Numbered from the stretch's first letter, positions 40,228 through 47,723 are shown. The stretch: 64,000 bases of DNA from Proteiniclasticum sp043951855 (GCF_043951855.1 NZ_JBINJW010000001.1:434001-498000); one strand, 5' to 3'. The notes: generated by a model from the sequence alone, not told the origin. Program-made: numbers and translations.

Positions 40228-40515
40228 ATTCTGCTTCCTTCCTTATCTTTATTCTTATCTTTCATCATACCCTATGAATTTGTACAAATTATGAGAAGAT
40301 CTTGACCAGAATGTTTCCCTTTGAAGAAATAACCATAGACTTAGAAACTCATAGGTTTTCACGGGTTATCTCGTTAAAATATTATCAGAATATTGTTGTA
40401 TTTTCTACGCTTTTTTTCTCTATGATTGGCTTTATCAGTGCATCTACTCATAATTTGAAAAAATATTTTCAAAATAGAGGTTTACTTCACACCATAATAA
40501 TGTTAAACTATTAAC

Positions 40516-40540
40516 AAATAGGTGCCAACAAACCTATTTT
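40516..40540 (+). terminator. Intrinsic terminator with no clear upstream gene
   Basis: AAATAGGT pairs with ACCTATTT around 8 bases and is followed by TTC. Confidence 0.55.
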
Positions 40541-40569
40541 TCATAAGTGTATCTCCCTAACACATTTAT

Positions 40570-40606
40570 AAAAAAACCTCTTCCCTACACCAGAAGAGGC
40601 TTTTTT
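40570..40606. terminator. Intrinsic terminator, bidirectional shape
   Basis: CCTCTTC pairs with GAAGAGG around a 9-base loop, flanked by A6 and T6. It could end transcription from the amidase side (minus) or from an unknown plus-strand RNA. Confidence 0.65.
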
Positions 40607-40715
40607 ATTGCCAAAAATCATATTATTCCTGTTCCATAGTATAATTTATCACCTTATGTTATTCTGTTAAAATACACAAAAGATTGTTTAATATATGCAA
40701 AAGGAGGAGTATACT

Positions 40716-40853
40716 ATGAACTTAGGACTTGTCAATGCCGGTTATCTCAGTCTCCTACTCATGTTTCTGGAAGTCACGCTGAGAATTGTCGCCATCTACA
40801 CCCTGGTGATTCTCGCGAACGCATTGAAAACCTACATCAGGAGAAACAGCTGA
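40716..40853 (+). CDS. 45-aa membrane peptide, unknown
   Basis: A very good ribosome site (AAAAGGAGG, 7 bases before the ATG) opens a 45-codon frame beginning MNLGLVNAGYLSLLLMFLEV. It has one long hydrophobic helix (about 10-37) and ends KTYIRRNS. The positive tail points to an outside N-terminus and inside C-terminus. It lies 90 bp before the DUF4177 gene and may share its transcript. I recognise no family. Confidence 0.6.
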   Translation: MNLGLVNAGYLSLLLMFLEVTLRIVAIYTLVILANALKTYIRRNS

Positions 40854-40942
40854 TATAGGTTAGCGCACAGAAATGACACGCAGAGGAAAACACCTGAAAA
40901 GACATGGAAAAGATAACAAAATCCAAACAGGAGGATCTAACA

Positions 40943-41122
40943 ATGTATAAGTATATGTATGTCAGAGCAACCACCGGAGGTCTCTTCAGTGAATCAGACT
41001 ACAAGCAGCTTATTGATCAGCACAGCAAAGAGGGCTGGCGGTTTGTAACGGCAATTCCCGCCAAGTTCGTCGGCTATGGTGTCATCAAGGAAGTGGATCT
41101 GGTTTTCGAAAAAGAGGAATAA
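40943..41122 (+). CDS. DUF4177 family small protein
   Basis: I start the 59-aa protein at MYKYMYVRATTGGLF, where AGGAGG lies 8 bases before the ATG. The pattern YKQLIDQHSKEGWRFVTAIP, then a C-terminal strand (KEVDLVFEKEE), is the DUF4177 signature. This is a small alpha/beta domain of unknown role, often found as a single-domain protein in Firmicutes. Confidence 0.85.
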   Translation: MYKYMYVRATTGGLFSESDYKQLIDQHSKEGWRFVTAIPAKFVGYGVIKEVDLVFEKEE

Positions 41123-41142
41123 CCGGAAAAGCGAAATCCATC

Positions 41143-41889
41143 TCACGAAAAATGGATGAATCCATCAAACCCTTCATTATATAAACGCGCGAGAAGAATC
41201 TCCGCGTTTTCTTTTTTTCTGAAGGCCCCTACCTGAACTCTGTAGAGCTTATCCCCTTCTTCCTGCAGAGCCTTATGATTCTCCACTACCTTCTTCTCTT
41301 CCGCTCTCTCCTCCACAGGCTTTAATGATAGAAACCTGGCAATTCCCTTCACATAGGCTCTGGCGATCTCCTGTTTATGACCGATGATCCATCTGGCGAT
41401 GTCCGGATGATCATGAAAATTCGTCTCCATGAGTACAGGAATCATGCCCAGTTCATAGGGCGCACGGATCTCTCCGTATCCTTTCCCGTTAAAAGCCTCC
41501 ATCCCGTTCACAAGGGTCTGTGCACGGTTGCTCTTGTAAGGACAGATTCTGTTGAGCTCCTCGGCAAGATAGGTCCCGAGCATCTTCGACTCTTCACTCT
41601 TCGGATGATAAAGAGCCACAGCCCCTCTGGCCTTCCCCTTTCCGCCCGCATTGGAATGGATGGCCAGATAGATGCTGCACCCTTTTCTTTCAGCTTCTCT
41701 GGGTCTTCCTTCTTTTCCGATGTCTAGGGAAAGGGTTGCCTGATGCACCGGATAACTGTACTCCCTGGCCATGATGTCCCGGATGATTTCCGAAACGGCC
41801 ACCATTTCCTTCTCCTCATTGGTATTTCCCACTGCATACATGTTTTTAGGCTGCCTGCTTGGTGAAAGATAAATCCCCGGTTTTCTCAT
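41143..41889 (-). CDS. N-acetylmuramoyl-L-alanine amidase (Ami_3) with shortened SPOR-like tail
   Basis: The enzyme should cut the bond between muramic acid and the peptide stem. I start at MRKPGIYLSPSRQ, the first ATG after AAGGAG. The 248-aa protein has the amidase core with Glu in GNTNEEKEM, His in IYLAIHSNAGG and the catalytic Glu in VLMETNFHDHPD. The usual DxGHGG block at the N-terminus is replaced by LSPSRQPKNMY, as in some clostridial and phage amidases. The C-terminus (KLYRVQVGAFRKKENAEILL, then ARLYNEGFDG) is only about half of a SPOR domain. There is no signal peptide, so release may need lysis or a holin-like route. Confidence 0.85.
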   Translation of the reverse strand: MRKPGIYLSPSRQPKNMYAVGNTNEEKEMVAVSEIIRDIMAREYSYPVHQATLSLDIGKEGRPREAERKGCSIYLAIHSNAGGKGKARGAVALYHPKSEESKMLGTYLAEELNRICPYKSNRAQTLVNGMEAFNGKGYGEIRAPYELGMIPVLMETNFHDHPDIARWIIGHKQEIARAYVKGIARFLSLKPVEERAEEKKVVENHKALQEEGDKLYRVQVGAFRKKENAEILLARLYNEGFDGFIHFS

Positions 41890-41978
41890 AATAACCACAC
41901 TCCTTCTTCTTCAAAAGCGCGCTAAGCCCTTCTACTAGGTACTTATGCTGCAGTTTCTGAAAAAGCATGAAAAATTTT

Positions 41979-42802
41979 GGGGACGGTACTTGAATTTTAT
42001 CTGGAGCTATGTTATCATACTTTTTGTAAGGACGGTGAAACAAGTGGCAAGGCAAGCTCGAATAAAAGATCCATACGGGACATTTCATATTACACAGGCC
42101 GGTGGGGCGAAAAGAGATTTGTTTGAAAAAGATGAAGATCGCGAGCACTTTCTGGAAATCATAAGACGTGCCCAGGCAAAATATCAGTTCAAGCTGTATG
42201 CCTACTGTCTTCTGTCAGATAATGCCTATCACCTGGTCATGGACCTGAACGGTGCAGACATGAGTAAGGTCATGAAAAGCATCAACATCGGATACGCCAT
42301 GTATCTGGATATAGATGAACCGGTTTTCAAAGACCGATACAAAAGCACTCTTTTACAAAGTGCGGAAAGCACACTGGAAGTGGTTGCGAAGCTTCACGAT
42401 AAGGGAGCCGCTCAGGAAACCCAGTGGAACAGTTACTGCATCTACGATCCTGATACGCCCCTGAGACTGGATTGGGTTTCCCCCATCGCAGGTCTGAAGG
42501 ACGAAAAGGATCCTGAGGAGTGCAGAGACTGCATCGACAGCATCGATGAAGCACAGAAAAGACTTTTCCAGGTTTCAGAAGAAGCGGGACTTTCACTGAA
42601 GGAACTCTTCAGACAGAAAGATCTTCGAAACGATCTGATTCTGAAATTCAGAAAGAACTCTTCCCTCTCACTAAAGGAACTGGGTGTCTTGTTTGGAGGA
42701 CTCTCCGAATCAAGCATCTGTAAAATCTTAAACACGGAATGTGTAAAATAAACGCATGGCAACATGCATTTTATTTAAACCATCAATTCAAGTTCTGTCC
42801 CC
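41979..42802 (+). mobile_element. REP-associated transposase-like unit with 18-bp inverted ends
   Basis: GGGGACGGTACTTGAATT (41979-41996) and the inverted copy ending GGGGACAGAACTTGAATT (42785-42802 on the other strand) match at 16 of 18 positions and bracket the Y1-transposase-like gene. Such GGGGAC-type ends are seen around REP-associated tyrosine transposases in Clostridia. No target-site duplication was recognised. It lies between the amidase and the thioredoxin-reductase-like gene. Confidence 0.7.
42044..42751 (+). CDS. REP-associated (Y1/IS200-like) transposase homologue lacking the HUH motif
   Basis: I choose the GTG that gives MARQARIKDPYGTFHI, the usual start of the family, with GGTG 6-7 bases before it. 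The 235-aa protein follows the Y1 fold (KYQFKLYAYCLLSDNAYHLV; MDLNGADMSKVMKSINIGYA; FKDRYKSTLLQSAESTLEVV). The HUH core normally reads NHxHL and here reads NAYHL. The usual RYIHxNP block is replaced by KLHDKGAA. It is thus probably not an active transposase. The C-terminus (about 175-233) looks like a DnaA-type HTH (SLSLKELGVLFGGLSESSIC). Confidence 0.8.
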   Translation: MARQARIKDPYGTFHITQAGGAKRDLFEKDEDREHFLEIIRRAQAKYQFKLYAYCLLSDNAYHLVMDLNGADMSKVMKSINIGYAMYLDIDEPVFKDRYKSTLLQSAESTLEVVAKLHDKGAAQETQWNSYCIYDPDTPLRLDWVSPIAGLKDEKDPEECRDCIDSIDEAQKRLFQVSEEAGLSLKELFRQKDLRNDLILKFRKNSSLSLKELGVLFGGLSESSICKILNTECVK

Positions 42803-42842
42803 TTCTATTCCAAGGAGAGCACAGTACGACAGGAGGTAAAAC

Positions 42843-43835
42843 ATGTCATTTTCTTTTCAGGTAGATCTGAAAAAAGGACTCGGTACAAAAGATGAAAATC
42901 AGCTGGATATGGACAAGACCTATGATCTGCTTGTGGTAGGCGGCGGACCTGCAGGCCTTAATGCAGCGCTTTACGCGAAACGTAAAGGACTGGAAGTCGG
43001 AATCATCACCAAGAGAAAAGGAGGCCTTCTCCTTGACACCTCAACGGTGGAAAACTATCTCGGAACCAAAGAACTGAGCGGAGAAGCCATGGCCGAAGAG
43101 TTTCTGGCCCATGTGGAAACACTGGAAGTGCCCATCAAAGACGACAGCGAAGTCGTGAAGTACGGCAAAGACGGTGATACCCATCTTCTGACACTTTATT
43201 CCGGTGAAATCTTCAGGGCAAAGACCATTCTTGTGGCAACAGGTTCCAACCCCAGACATCTGGATGTCAAAGGTGAAGATACCTATGCAGGGAAAGGCGT
43301 GGCCTACTGCGCCATATGTGATGCGCCCCTGTTCAAAGGAAAAGATGTACTCATAGCTGGTGGAGGAAACTCCGCTGTTGAAGCGGCAATAGATGTTGCA
43401 AAAGTTGTAAAGTCTGTGACCTTAGTACACAGAAGCCAGTTAAGAGCAGACAATATTCTAGTGGAGAAGCTCTATGCCAATCCCAATATCACCGTGCATC
43501 TGGAAACACAGATTCTCGAAATCTTCGGGGAGGACGCCATGAAAGGCATCCGCGTACTCGATAAGAAGAAGAACAGCGAACATGAACTTTTCGCAGACGG
43601 TCTATTCATAGAAATCGGTCATGTACCGAATCTTGGACCCTTTAGAGATCATCTGAAGCTGAATGACTTCAATGAAATCATTGTGGACGAGAAGAATCAC
43701 ACAAACCTCGACGGCGTTTTCGCCGCAGGCGATGTGACGACGCTTCCCTACAAACAGATCGTCATCGCAGCCAGCGATGGAGCCAAGGCGGCTCTTGCCG
43801 TCAGCGAATACCTGAATGCACAGAAAATCAGTTAA
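42843..43835 (+). CDS. Thioredoxin-reductase-like flavoprotein (TrxB/AhpF C-terminal type)
   Basis: The 330-aa FAD- and NAD(P)H-dependent reductase has the FAD motif VVGGGPAGLNAALYAKRKG near residues 31-49, the redox-active pair in VAYCAICDAPLF, and the nucleotide motif IAGGGNSAVEAAIDVAKVVK. The C-terminal FAD site FAAGDVTTLPYKQ is present. The active site CAIC differs from the CATC of ordinary thioredoxin reductases. AGGAGG precedes the ATG. It is followed by a two-domain thioredoxin protein, so the pair works like a split AhpF, passing electrons to an unidentified peroxidase or disulfide. Confidence 0.92.
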   Translation: MSFSFQVDLKKGLGTKDENQLDMDKTYDLLVVGGGPAGLNAALYAKRKGLEVGIITKRKGGLLLDTSTVENYLGTKELSGEAMAEEFLAHVETLEVPIKDDSEVVKYGKDGDTHLLTLYSGEIFRAKTILVATGSNPRHLDVKGEDTYAGKGVAYCAICDAPLFKGKDVLIAGGGNSAVEAAIDVAKVVKSVTLVHRSQLRADNILVEKLYANPNITVHLETQILEIFGEDAMKGIRVLDKKKNSEHELFADGLFIEIGHVPNLGPFRDHLKLNDFNEIIVDEKNHTNLDGVFAAGDVTTLPYKQIVIAASDGAKAALAVSEYLNAQKIS

Positions 43836-43890
43836 TTATTAAAATTAAAATATACACTCACACAACACACTTTATGGAGGTAAAGAAATA

Positions 43891-44535
43891 ATGAAAATGT
43901 TTAATGAAGAAATCCAGGGACAGTTAAAGGAAATATTCCAGGAAATGAAGGGCGATGTGACCATCGCACTGTTCACCAAGGAAGGCGAATGCCCAACATG
44001 TGCGGAGACACTGGCCTACATGCAGGAAGTGGAAGAGCTCAGCGACAAGATTCATCTGGAGCAGTATGACATCAACAAGGATGCCGAACTTGCGAAGAAG
44101 TACAACGTAGCCATGGTACCATCCATCGTCATGCTGGACGCAGACAAGCAGTACAAAGGCGTGAAGTTCAACGGAATTCCTGCTGGTCACGAGATCAACT
44201 CCTTCATCCCTGCAATACTTGAAGTATCAGGAAATGAAAGCGAAATGCCTGCAGAACTGGAAGAAAGAATCAAGAAGATCAGTAAGCCCATCAACATCAA
44301 GGTGTTCATCACACTGAGCTGTCCTCATTGCCCAGGTGCAGTGCAGAAGGCCCATAAGCTTGCCCTGATGAATCCATTCATCGAGGCGGAAATGATCGAA
44401 GCGGAAACCTTCGGCGAACTGTCCATGAAGCACAACGTATCCGGTGTGCCAAAGATCGTCATCAACGATGAACATGATCTACTTGGAAACCAGCCAATCC
44501 AGGAATTCCTGAACACCATAGAAAGCATCGCTTAA
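43891..44535 (+). CDS. Two-domain thioredoxin/glutaredoxin-like disulfide oxidoreductase (PDO type)
   Basis: The 214-aa protein consists of two thioredoxin folds. The first (about 1-115) has its CxxC in GECPTCAETLAYMQE, the second (about 120-214) in LSCPHCPGAVQKAHKL. The cis-Pro loops are NVAMVPSIVM and NVSGVPKIVI. This is the layout of protein disulfide oxidoreductases and of the N-terminal part of AhpF. It is 55 bp downstream of its likely reductase, with a GGAGG ribosome site, and is followed by a terminator-like hairpin. Confidence 0.9.
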   Translation: MKMFNEEIQGQLKEIFQEMKGDVTIALFTKEGECPTCAETLAYMQEVEELSDKIHLEQYDINKDAELAKKYNVAMVPSIVMLDADKQYKGVKFNGIPAGHEINSFIPAILEVSGNESEMPAELEERIKKISKPINIKVFITLSCPHCPGAVQKAHKLALMNPFIEAEMIEAETFGELSMKHNVSGVPKIVINDEHDLLGNQPIQEFLNTIESIA

Positions 44536-44576
44536 TACGATAACAGATACACTTCCCTTAAATACATGAGGAAACA

Positions 44577-44603
44577 AGGATGACAATAAGCCATCCTTTT
44601 CTT
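44577..44603 (+). terminator. Probable terminator after the thioredoxin-like gene
   Basis: AAGGATG pairs with CATCCTT around 8 bases and is followed by TTCTTC. Confidence 0.55.
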
Positions 44604-44626
44604 CATCTACAGAGAAGGAGTAGCAA

Positions 44627-44665
44627 ATGATTCTTAAAAATATCTACAATCATGGACAAAAGTGA
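44627..44665 (+). pseudogene. 12-codon start of a gene, possibly cut by the IS element
   Basis: AAGGAG lies 6 bases before an ATG opening MILKNIYNHGQK and then a TGA. The ribosome site is as good as those of real genes here, but the frame ends where the TnpB element's left flank begins. It may be the remnant of a gene interrupted by the insertion, or a leader peptide. The rest of the 44536-44848 gap is element flank with no other gene. Confidence 0.35.
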
Positions 44666-44848
44666 AGCAATATACCCATGATTCATGGACTTTCTGAGTT
44701 CATACCTGTTTCTGCTAGGACAGTTCAGCTTTGGTGCAATTCAGATAAAATAATATCTCTTTCATATTCAATCGCCATAAAAGAACATATGTGCTATAAT
44801 TTTCTTAAACAAGGTCCAGAAAAATAGTGCATAAAGGTGATGATCAGG

Positions 44849-46018
44849 GTGCTGAAAAGTTGCAAGACGGAAATACATCCGACTGATAAGCAGAAACATA
44901 AAATAAACAGAACCATCGGTGTCTGCAGGTTCATCTACAATTTCTACATTGCTGAAAACAAAGAGATCTACAAAGCGGAAAAAAGCTTCATGTCCGGAAT
45001 GGATTTCTCGAAATGGCTGAACAATGAGTTCCTGCCAGAGAATCCGGAATACCTTTGGATCAGAGAAGTCAGCAGCAAAGCTGTGAAGCAGAGCATCATG
45101 AATGGGGAGAAGGCTTTCAGGAAGTTTTTCAGGAAACAGTCCGGATTTCCGAGATTCAAGAAGAAGAACAGGTCGGATGTGAAGGCATACTTCCCCAGGA
45201 ACAACAGAACGGACTGGACCATTGAAAGGCATCGCCTTAAAATACCCACGCTGGGATTTGTCAGGCTGAAAGAGAAAGGATACATCCCGATGGATTCCAT
45301 GGTGAAAAGCGGGACCGTATCCATGAAGGCAGGCAGATATTACGTGTCTGTGCTGATTGAAGCAGAGGAGAAGCCCTATGATGTGCCCGAAGGAAATGGC
45401 ATCGGCATCGATCTGGGCATCAAGGATTTTGCGGTGGTAAGCACCATGGAGAATCCATTCGCAAACATCAACAAGACCAAATCCGTGCGTGACCTGGAAA
45501 AAAGGCTGAAACGCGAACAAAGAAGGCTTTCGAGAAAATACGAAAGCCTGAAAGTCAGAAATAAAGAAACGAAAGGAGGAGCTACTAGACAGAATATCCA
45601 TAAGCAGACCATAAAGGTACAGAAACTTCATCAGAGACTTTCCTGCATAAGGGAAAATCACATCAATCAGGTAATCAGTCAGGTGATCAGGCAAAAACCA
45701 CGTTTCATCACCATGGAAGACCTGAACGTGAAAGGGATGATGAAGAACAGGCATTTAGCGAAGGCTGTACAAGGCCAGAACTTCTATTCCTTCAGGCTGA
45801 AACTTGCTGACAAGTGCAGGAAGAATGGGATAGAGTTAAGAATTGCTGACAGATGGTATCCTTCAAGCAGGCTGTGCTCGGAATGTGGTTCTATCAGAAA
45901 GGATCTGAAGTTATCTGATAGAACATACAGATGCGATGCGTGCAGCTTTGTCATAGACAGGGACAGGAACGCCAGCATCAATCTTGTGAATGCCAAAGTC
46001 TACACGGTAGCACTGTAA
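44849..46018 (+). CDS. tnpB: RNA-guided endonuclease TnpB (IS200/IS605 family)
   Basis: TnpB cuts DNA next to a short target motif under the guidance of a right-end-derived RNA and helps the element persist. I prefer the GTG giving MLKSCKTEIHPTDKQ, the usual start of the family. ATG 44840 nearly abuts the ribosome site. The 389-aa protein has the N-terminal HTH region, the RuvC residues in GIDLGIKDFAVVS, TMEDLNVKGMM and DRDRNASINLVNA, and the zinc ribbon CSECG/CDAC. All catalytic residues are present, so it may be active. Confidence 0.93.
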   Translation: MLKSCKTEIHPTDKQKHKINRTIGVCRFIYNFYIAENKEIYKAEKSFMSGMDFSKWLNNEFLPENPEYLWIREVSSKAVKQSIMNGEKAFRKFFRKQSGFPRFKKKNRSDVKAYFPRNNRTDWTIERHRLKIPTLGFVRLKEKGYIPMDSMVKSGTVSMKAGRYYVSVLIEAEEKPYDVPEGNGIGIDLGIKDFAVVSTMENPFANINKTKSVRDLEKRLKREQRRLSRKYESLKVRNKETKGGATRQNIHKQTIKVQKLHQRLSCIRENHINQVISQVIRQKPRFITMEDLNVKGMMKNRHLAKAVQGQNFYSFRLKLADKCRKNGIELRIADRWYPSSRLCSECGSIRKDLKLSDRTYRCDACSFVIDRDRNASINLVNAKVYTVAL

Positions 46019-46176
46019 CGCTATTGTAGATGTGTACCGATGGCTAGTCGGGAATTTACGACTGTGGACTGTACAAGAACTTGTGAGTAGCAGCTCAGGA
46101 AACTGAGGCGAAAGCATACAGGAAGAAGCAGTAAAAGTCTCGATATGGATAGATTTGTCCATATTTTGAGTAGCAG
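45980..46176 (+). ncRNA. Predicted omega RNA (reRNA) of the TnpB element
   Basis: By family precedent the guide RNA covers the 3' end of tnpB and the right end, with the guide just outside the element. The 46019-46176 stretch is non-coding and structured: CTCA-N6-TGAG (46094-46107), then the ATATGGA/TCCATAT stem. TGAGTAGCAG occurs twice (46084-46093 and 46167-46176). The guide would start immediately after the right end, near 46177, pointing into the DUF6132 leader. Confidence 0.45.
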
Positions 46177-46229
46177 AGCTTATGGAAAATACAACCGTTT
46201 CAAAAGAAACCAGAAGGAGAAAGAGAATC

Positions 46230-46385
46230 ATGAAGATTGCCCTTGGCATCGTCATCGGAGGACTTGCAGGTTATCTCTACTATTATTTCATCGGTTGCGA
46301 TGGAACCTGCCCCATATCCTCTAACCCATGGCGTTCCATTCTATACGGATCCGTAGTGGGTACCCTGCTTGGTTCAACTTTTTAA
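46230..46385 (+). CDS. DUF6132-like small membrane protein
   Basis: I start it at MKIALGIVIGGLAGYL, where AGAAGGAG lies about 10 bases before the ATG. An upstream in-frame ATG at 46182 has no ribosome site and lies at the IS edge. The 51-aa protein has two membrane segments and a Cys pair (FIGCDGTCPISSNPW), the signature of this small family. The family often sits next to sulfur or redox genes. It is followed by a [4Fe-4S] membrane protein. Confidence 0.75.
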   Translation: MKIALGIVIGGLAGYLYYYFIGCDGTCPISSNPWRSILYGSVVGTLLGSTF

Positions 46386-46439
46386 AATATAATAACACGA
46401 AAGAAAAAACAAAAGAAAAATGCATCAGAGAGGTAACAC

Positions 46440-47042
46440 GTGAAAAATCATAAATATTTATACCTGATCACCCTGGCCTTCTTCGGCCTGTCCTTTGTAA
46501 ACATTCATTTTGCGATTCTTGGTGTCATCTGCATGGTGATTCCCATGGTTCTTCTTCAAAGAGATAAGAAGAAAACATGGTGTCAGGGATACTGTCCAAG
46601 ATCGAATCTGTACATGACCTTAGGGAAAAAGAGAAAGAAGAAAGGCAAGGTTACCCCCATGTCCTTCATCAAAGGGAATGTCAAGAATGTGGTCCTGATC
46701 TATTTCGGCATCAGCCTGTTCATATCACTTATGTCCACCCTTCAGGTGGCTCTGGGCAATATGGCACCCATGCTCATTCCGAGATTTCTGATCATACTGC
46801 CCATCCCGGTTGCATTCCCGCAGCTCATTACCCTAAGTGGTATACCTGTGTGGATCACTCATTTTGCTTTCCGCATGTTTTCCATGATGATGACAACTAC
46901 ACTTATAGGGCTTTCCCTGTCCTATCTATATAAACCGAGAACATGGTGCACCATTTGTCCGGTGAACACCATTTCCGACATCTATATCATGGAAAACAGG
47001 AAGCGCTCACCCGGCCCTTCCATCCAGAGGAAAGCATCCTAG
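46440..47042 (+). CDS. Membrane [4Fe-4S] protein related to NapH/CcoG
   Basis: The 200-aa protein has about four membrane helices and two CxxxCP motifs facing the same side (TWCQGYCPRSNLY near 48-60; TWCTICPVNTISD near 170-182). This is the layout of the membrane part of NapH/NosR/RdxA-like polyferredoxins, but without the extra ferredoxin domain. It probably passes electrons across or along the membrane. The start is GTG with AGAGAGG upstream. With the upstream thioredoxin pair it suggests a thiol or sulfur redox role. Confidence 0.82.
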   Translation: MKNHKYLYLITLAFFGLSFVNIHFAILGVICMVIPMVLLQRDKKKTWCQGYCPRSNLYMTLGKKRKKKGKVTPMSFIKGNVKNVVLIYFGISLFISLMSTLQVALGNMAPMLIPRFLIILPIPVAFPQLITLSGIPVWITHFAFRMFSMMMTTTLIGLSLSYLYKPRTWCTICPVNTISDIYIMENRKRSPGPSIQRKAS

Positions 47043-47073
47043 TTTTCCACACATTTATATATATTTCCCCGAT

Positions 47074-47120
47074 AAAAAGGAAGTCAGAAGCTGATTAATC
47101 GCTTCTGACTTCCTTTTTTT
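47074..47120. terminator. Bidirectional terminator between the [4Fe-4S] gene and DUF302
   Basis: An 18-bp perfect stem (47074-47091 with 47101-47118) around a 9-base loop is flanked by A5 and T7, so it can end transcription from either side. Confidence 0.92.
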
Positions 47121-47156
47121 CTCTTTACAGTTCATTTTGAGGAGAAGAACGCTTTC

Positions 47157-47540
47157 CTATATAGCAGCTTCAATGGCTTCCGTAAGAATCTCTTCCACTT
47201 CCATTGCCACATCATCCAGCTCCATACCTTCCATGATTCCGGCAAGGCTTGTAGGCTTCATCATGCCGATCCGCACACCATCTTCCTTCTCGTAAACCAC
47301 CATCTTGCAGGGGAGCATATAACCTGCTTCCAGATGCCGATCCAGAACCACCTTTGCTTTAGGTGGATTACATACTTCCATGACTTTGAAATTCTTATTG
47401 AAATCCAGTCCCTTTTCCTGAAGCTTATCCTTGAAGTTCATTTCCCACAGGACGCCGAACTTACGCTCCGCCAGTGCCTTCTTGAGATCCTCCAGTGCCA
47501 CATCGAAACTTTTCTCTGTCTTCTTTTCATATACAATCAT
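47157..47540 (-). CDS. DUF302 family protein
   Basis: The 127-aa protein matches the DUF302 domain throughout (VALEDLKKALAERKFGVLWE; NFKVMEVCNPPKAKVVLDRH; MLPCKMVVYEKEDGVRIGMM). The family has an alpha/beta fold of unknown biochemical role and often accompanies sulfur or redox genes. Cys residues in EVCNPP and LPCKM are conserved in many members. Its promoter carries a CsoR/CstR-like operator (47577-47593), suggesting induction by copper or by reactive sulfur. Confidence 0.88.
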   Translation of the reverse strand: MIVYEKKTEKSFDVALEDLKKALAERKFGVLWEMNFKDKLQEKGLDFNKNFKVMEVCNPPKAKVVLDRHLEAGYMLPCKMVVYEKEDGVRIGMMKPTSLAGIMEGMELDDVAMEVEEILTEAIEAAI

Positions 47541-47573
47541 TTCATTTCCTCCAAGGTTTATTTTCTTAGCCTC

Positions 47574-47602
47574 AATATACCACTAGGGGGTATGTTCTTC
47601 AA
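47574..47602 (-). promoter_or_regulatory. DUF302 promoter with CsoR/CstR-like operator in the spacer
   Basis: The minus strand reads TTGAAG (47597-47602), 17 bases, then TATATT (47574-47579). The spacer holds ATACCCCCTAGTGGTAT (47577-47593), an ATACC/GGTAT inverted repeat with a C-run. This resembles sites of CsoR/CstR repressors. The repressor gene is not in this window. Confidence 0.6.
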
Positions 47603-47723
47603 GGGGAAAGGCTGTAAATTCATGTTTTGTATACATGTCTTCATAATCTGTTTAGAAGTTCATTGACAGGCTATCCAGCTTCCTTTAGAATAGTCAGAAA
47701 ATAGAGTATATTGGAGGCACAAC

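Larger units (their letters stand above)
40228..40715. other. AT-rich gene-poor gap with two terminator hairpins
   Basis: This 488-bp stretch is poorer in GC than its neighbours. An open frame at 40302-40514 has no ribosome site and an unconvincing composition. Directly after it lies a hairpin with a T run (AAATAGGT with ACCTATTT, 40516-40540). A second one (CCTCTTC with GAAGAGG, T6) is at 40570-40606. Two terminators with no gene before them could mark a decayed gene or a small unannotated RNA on the plus strand. Confidence 0.5.
44660..46176 (+). mobile_element. TnpB-only IS200/IS605-family element (approximate ends)
   Basis: The unit carries tnpB and no tnpA, so it would depend on a transposase elsewhere. 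The right end is suggested by a hairpin (ATATGGA with TCCATAT, 46143-46164) followed by TTTTGAG. The left end is not sharply visible, although AATCATGG and CCATGATT form an inverted pair near 44650-44685. It separates the thioredoxin pair from the DUF6132 and [4Fe-4S] genes. Confidence 0.65.

Noticed and set aside
40302..40514. A 70-codon frame followed at once by a terminator hairpin.
   Set aside because: It starts with TTG, has no usable ribosome site, and neither composition nor sequence looks like a protein. I keep only the terminators.
44768..45754. A 328-codon minus-strand frame in the TnpB element.
   Set aside because: The plus strand encodes TnpB with all RuvC residues. The antisense frame has no ribosome site and no family resemblance.
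46182..46229. The upstream ATG of the DUF6132-like gene as the true start.
   Set aside because: It lacks a ribosome site and lies at the IS edge. The start at 46230 has AGAAGGAG before it and matches the usual start of the family.
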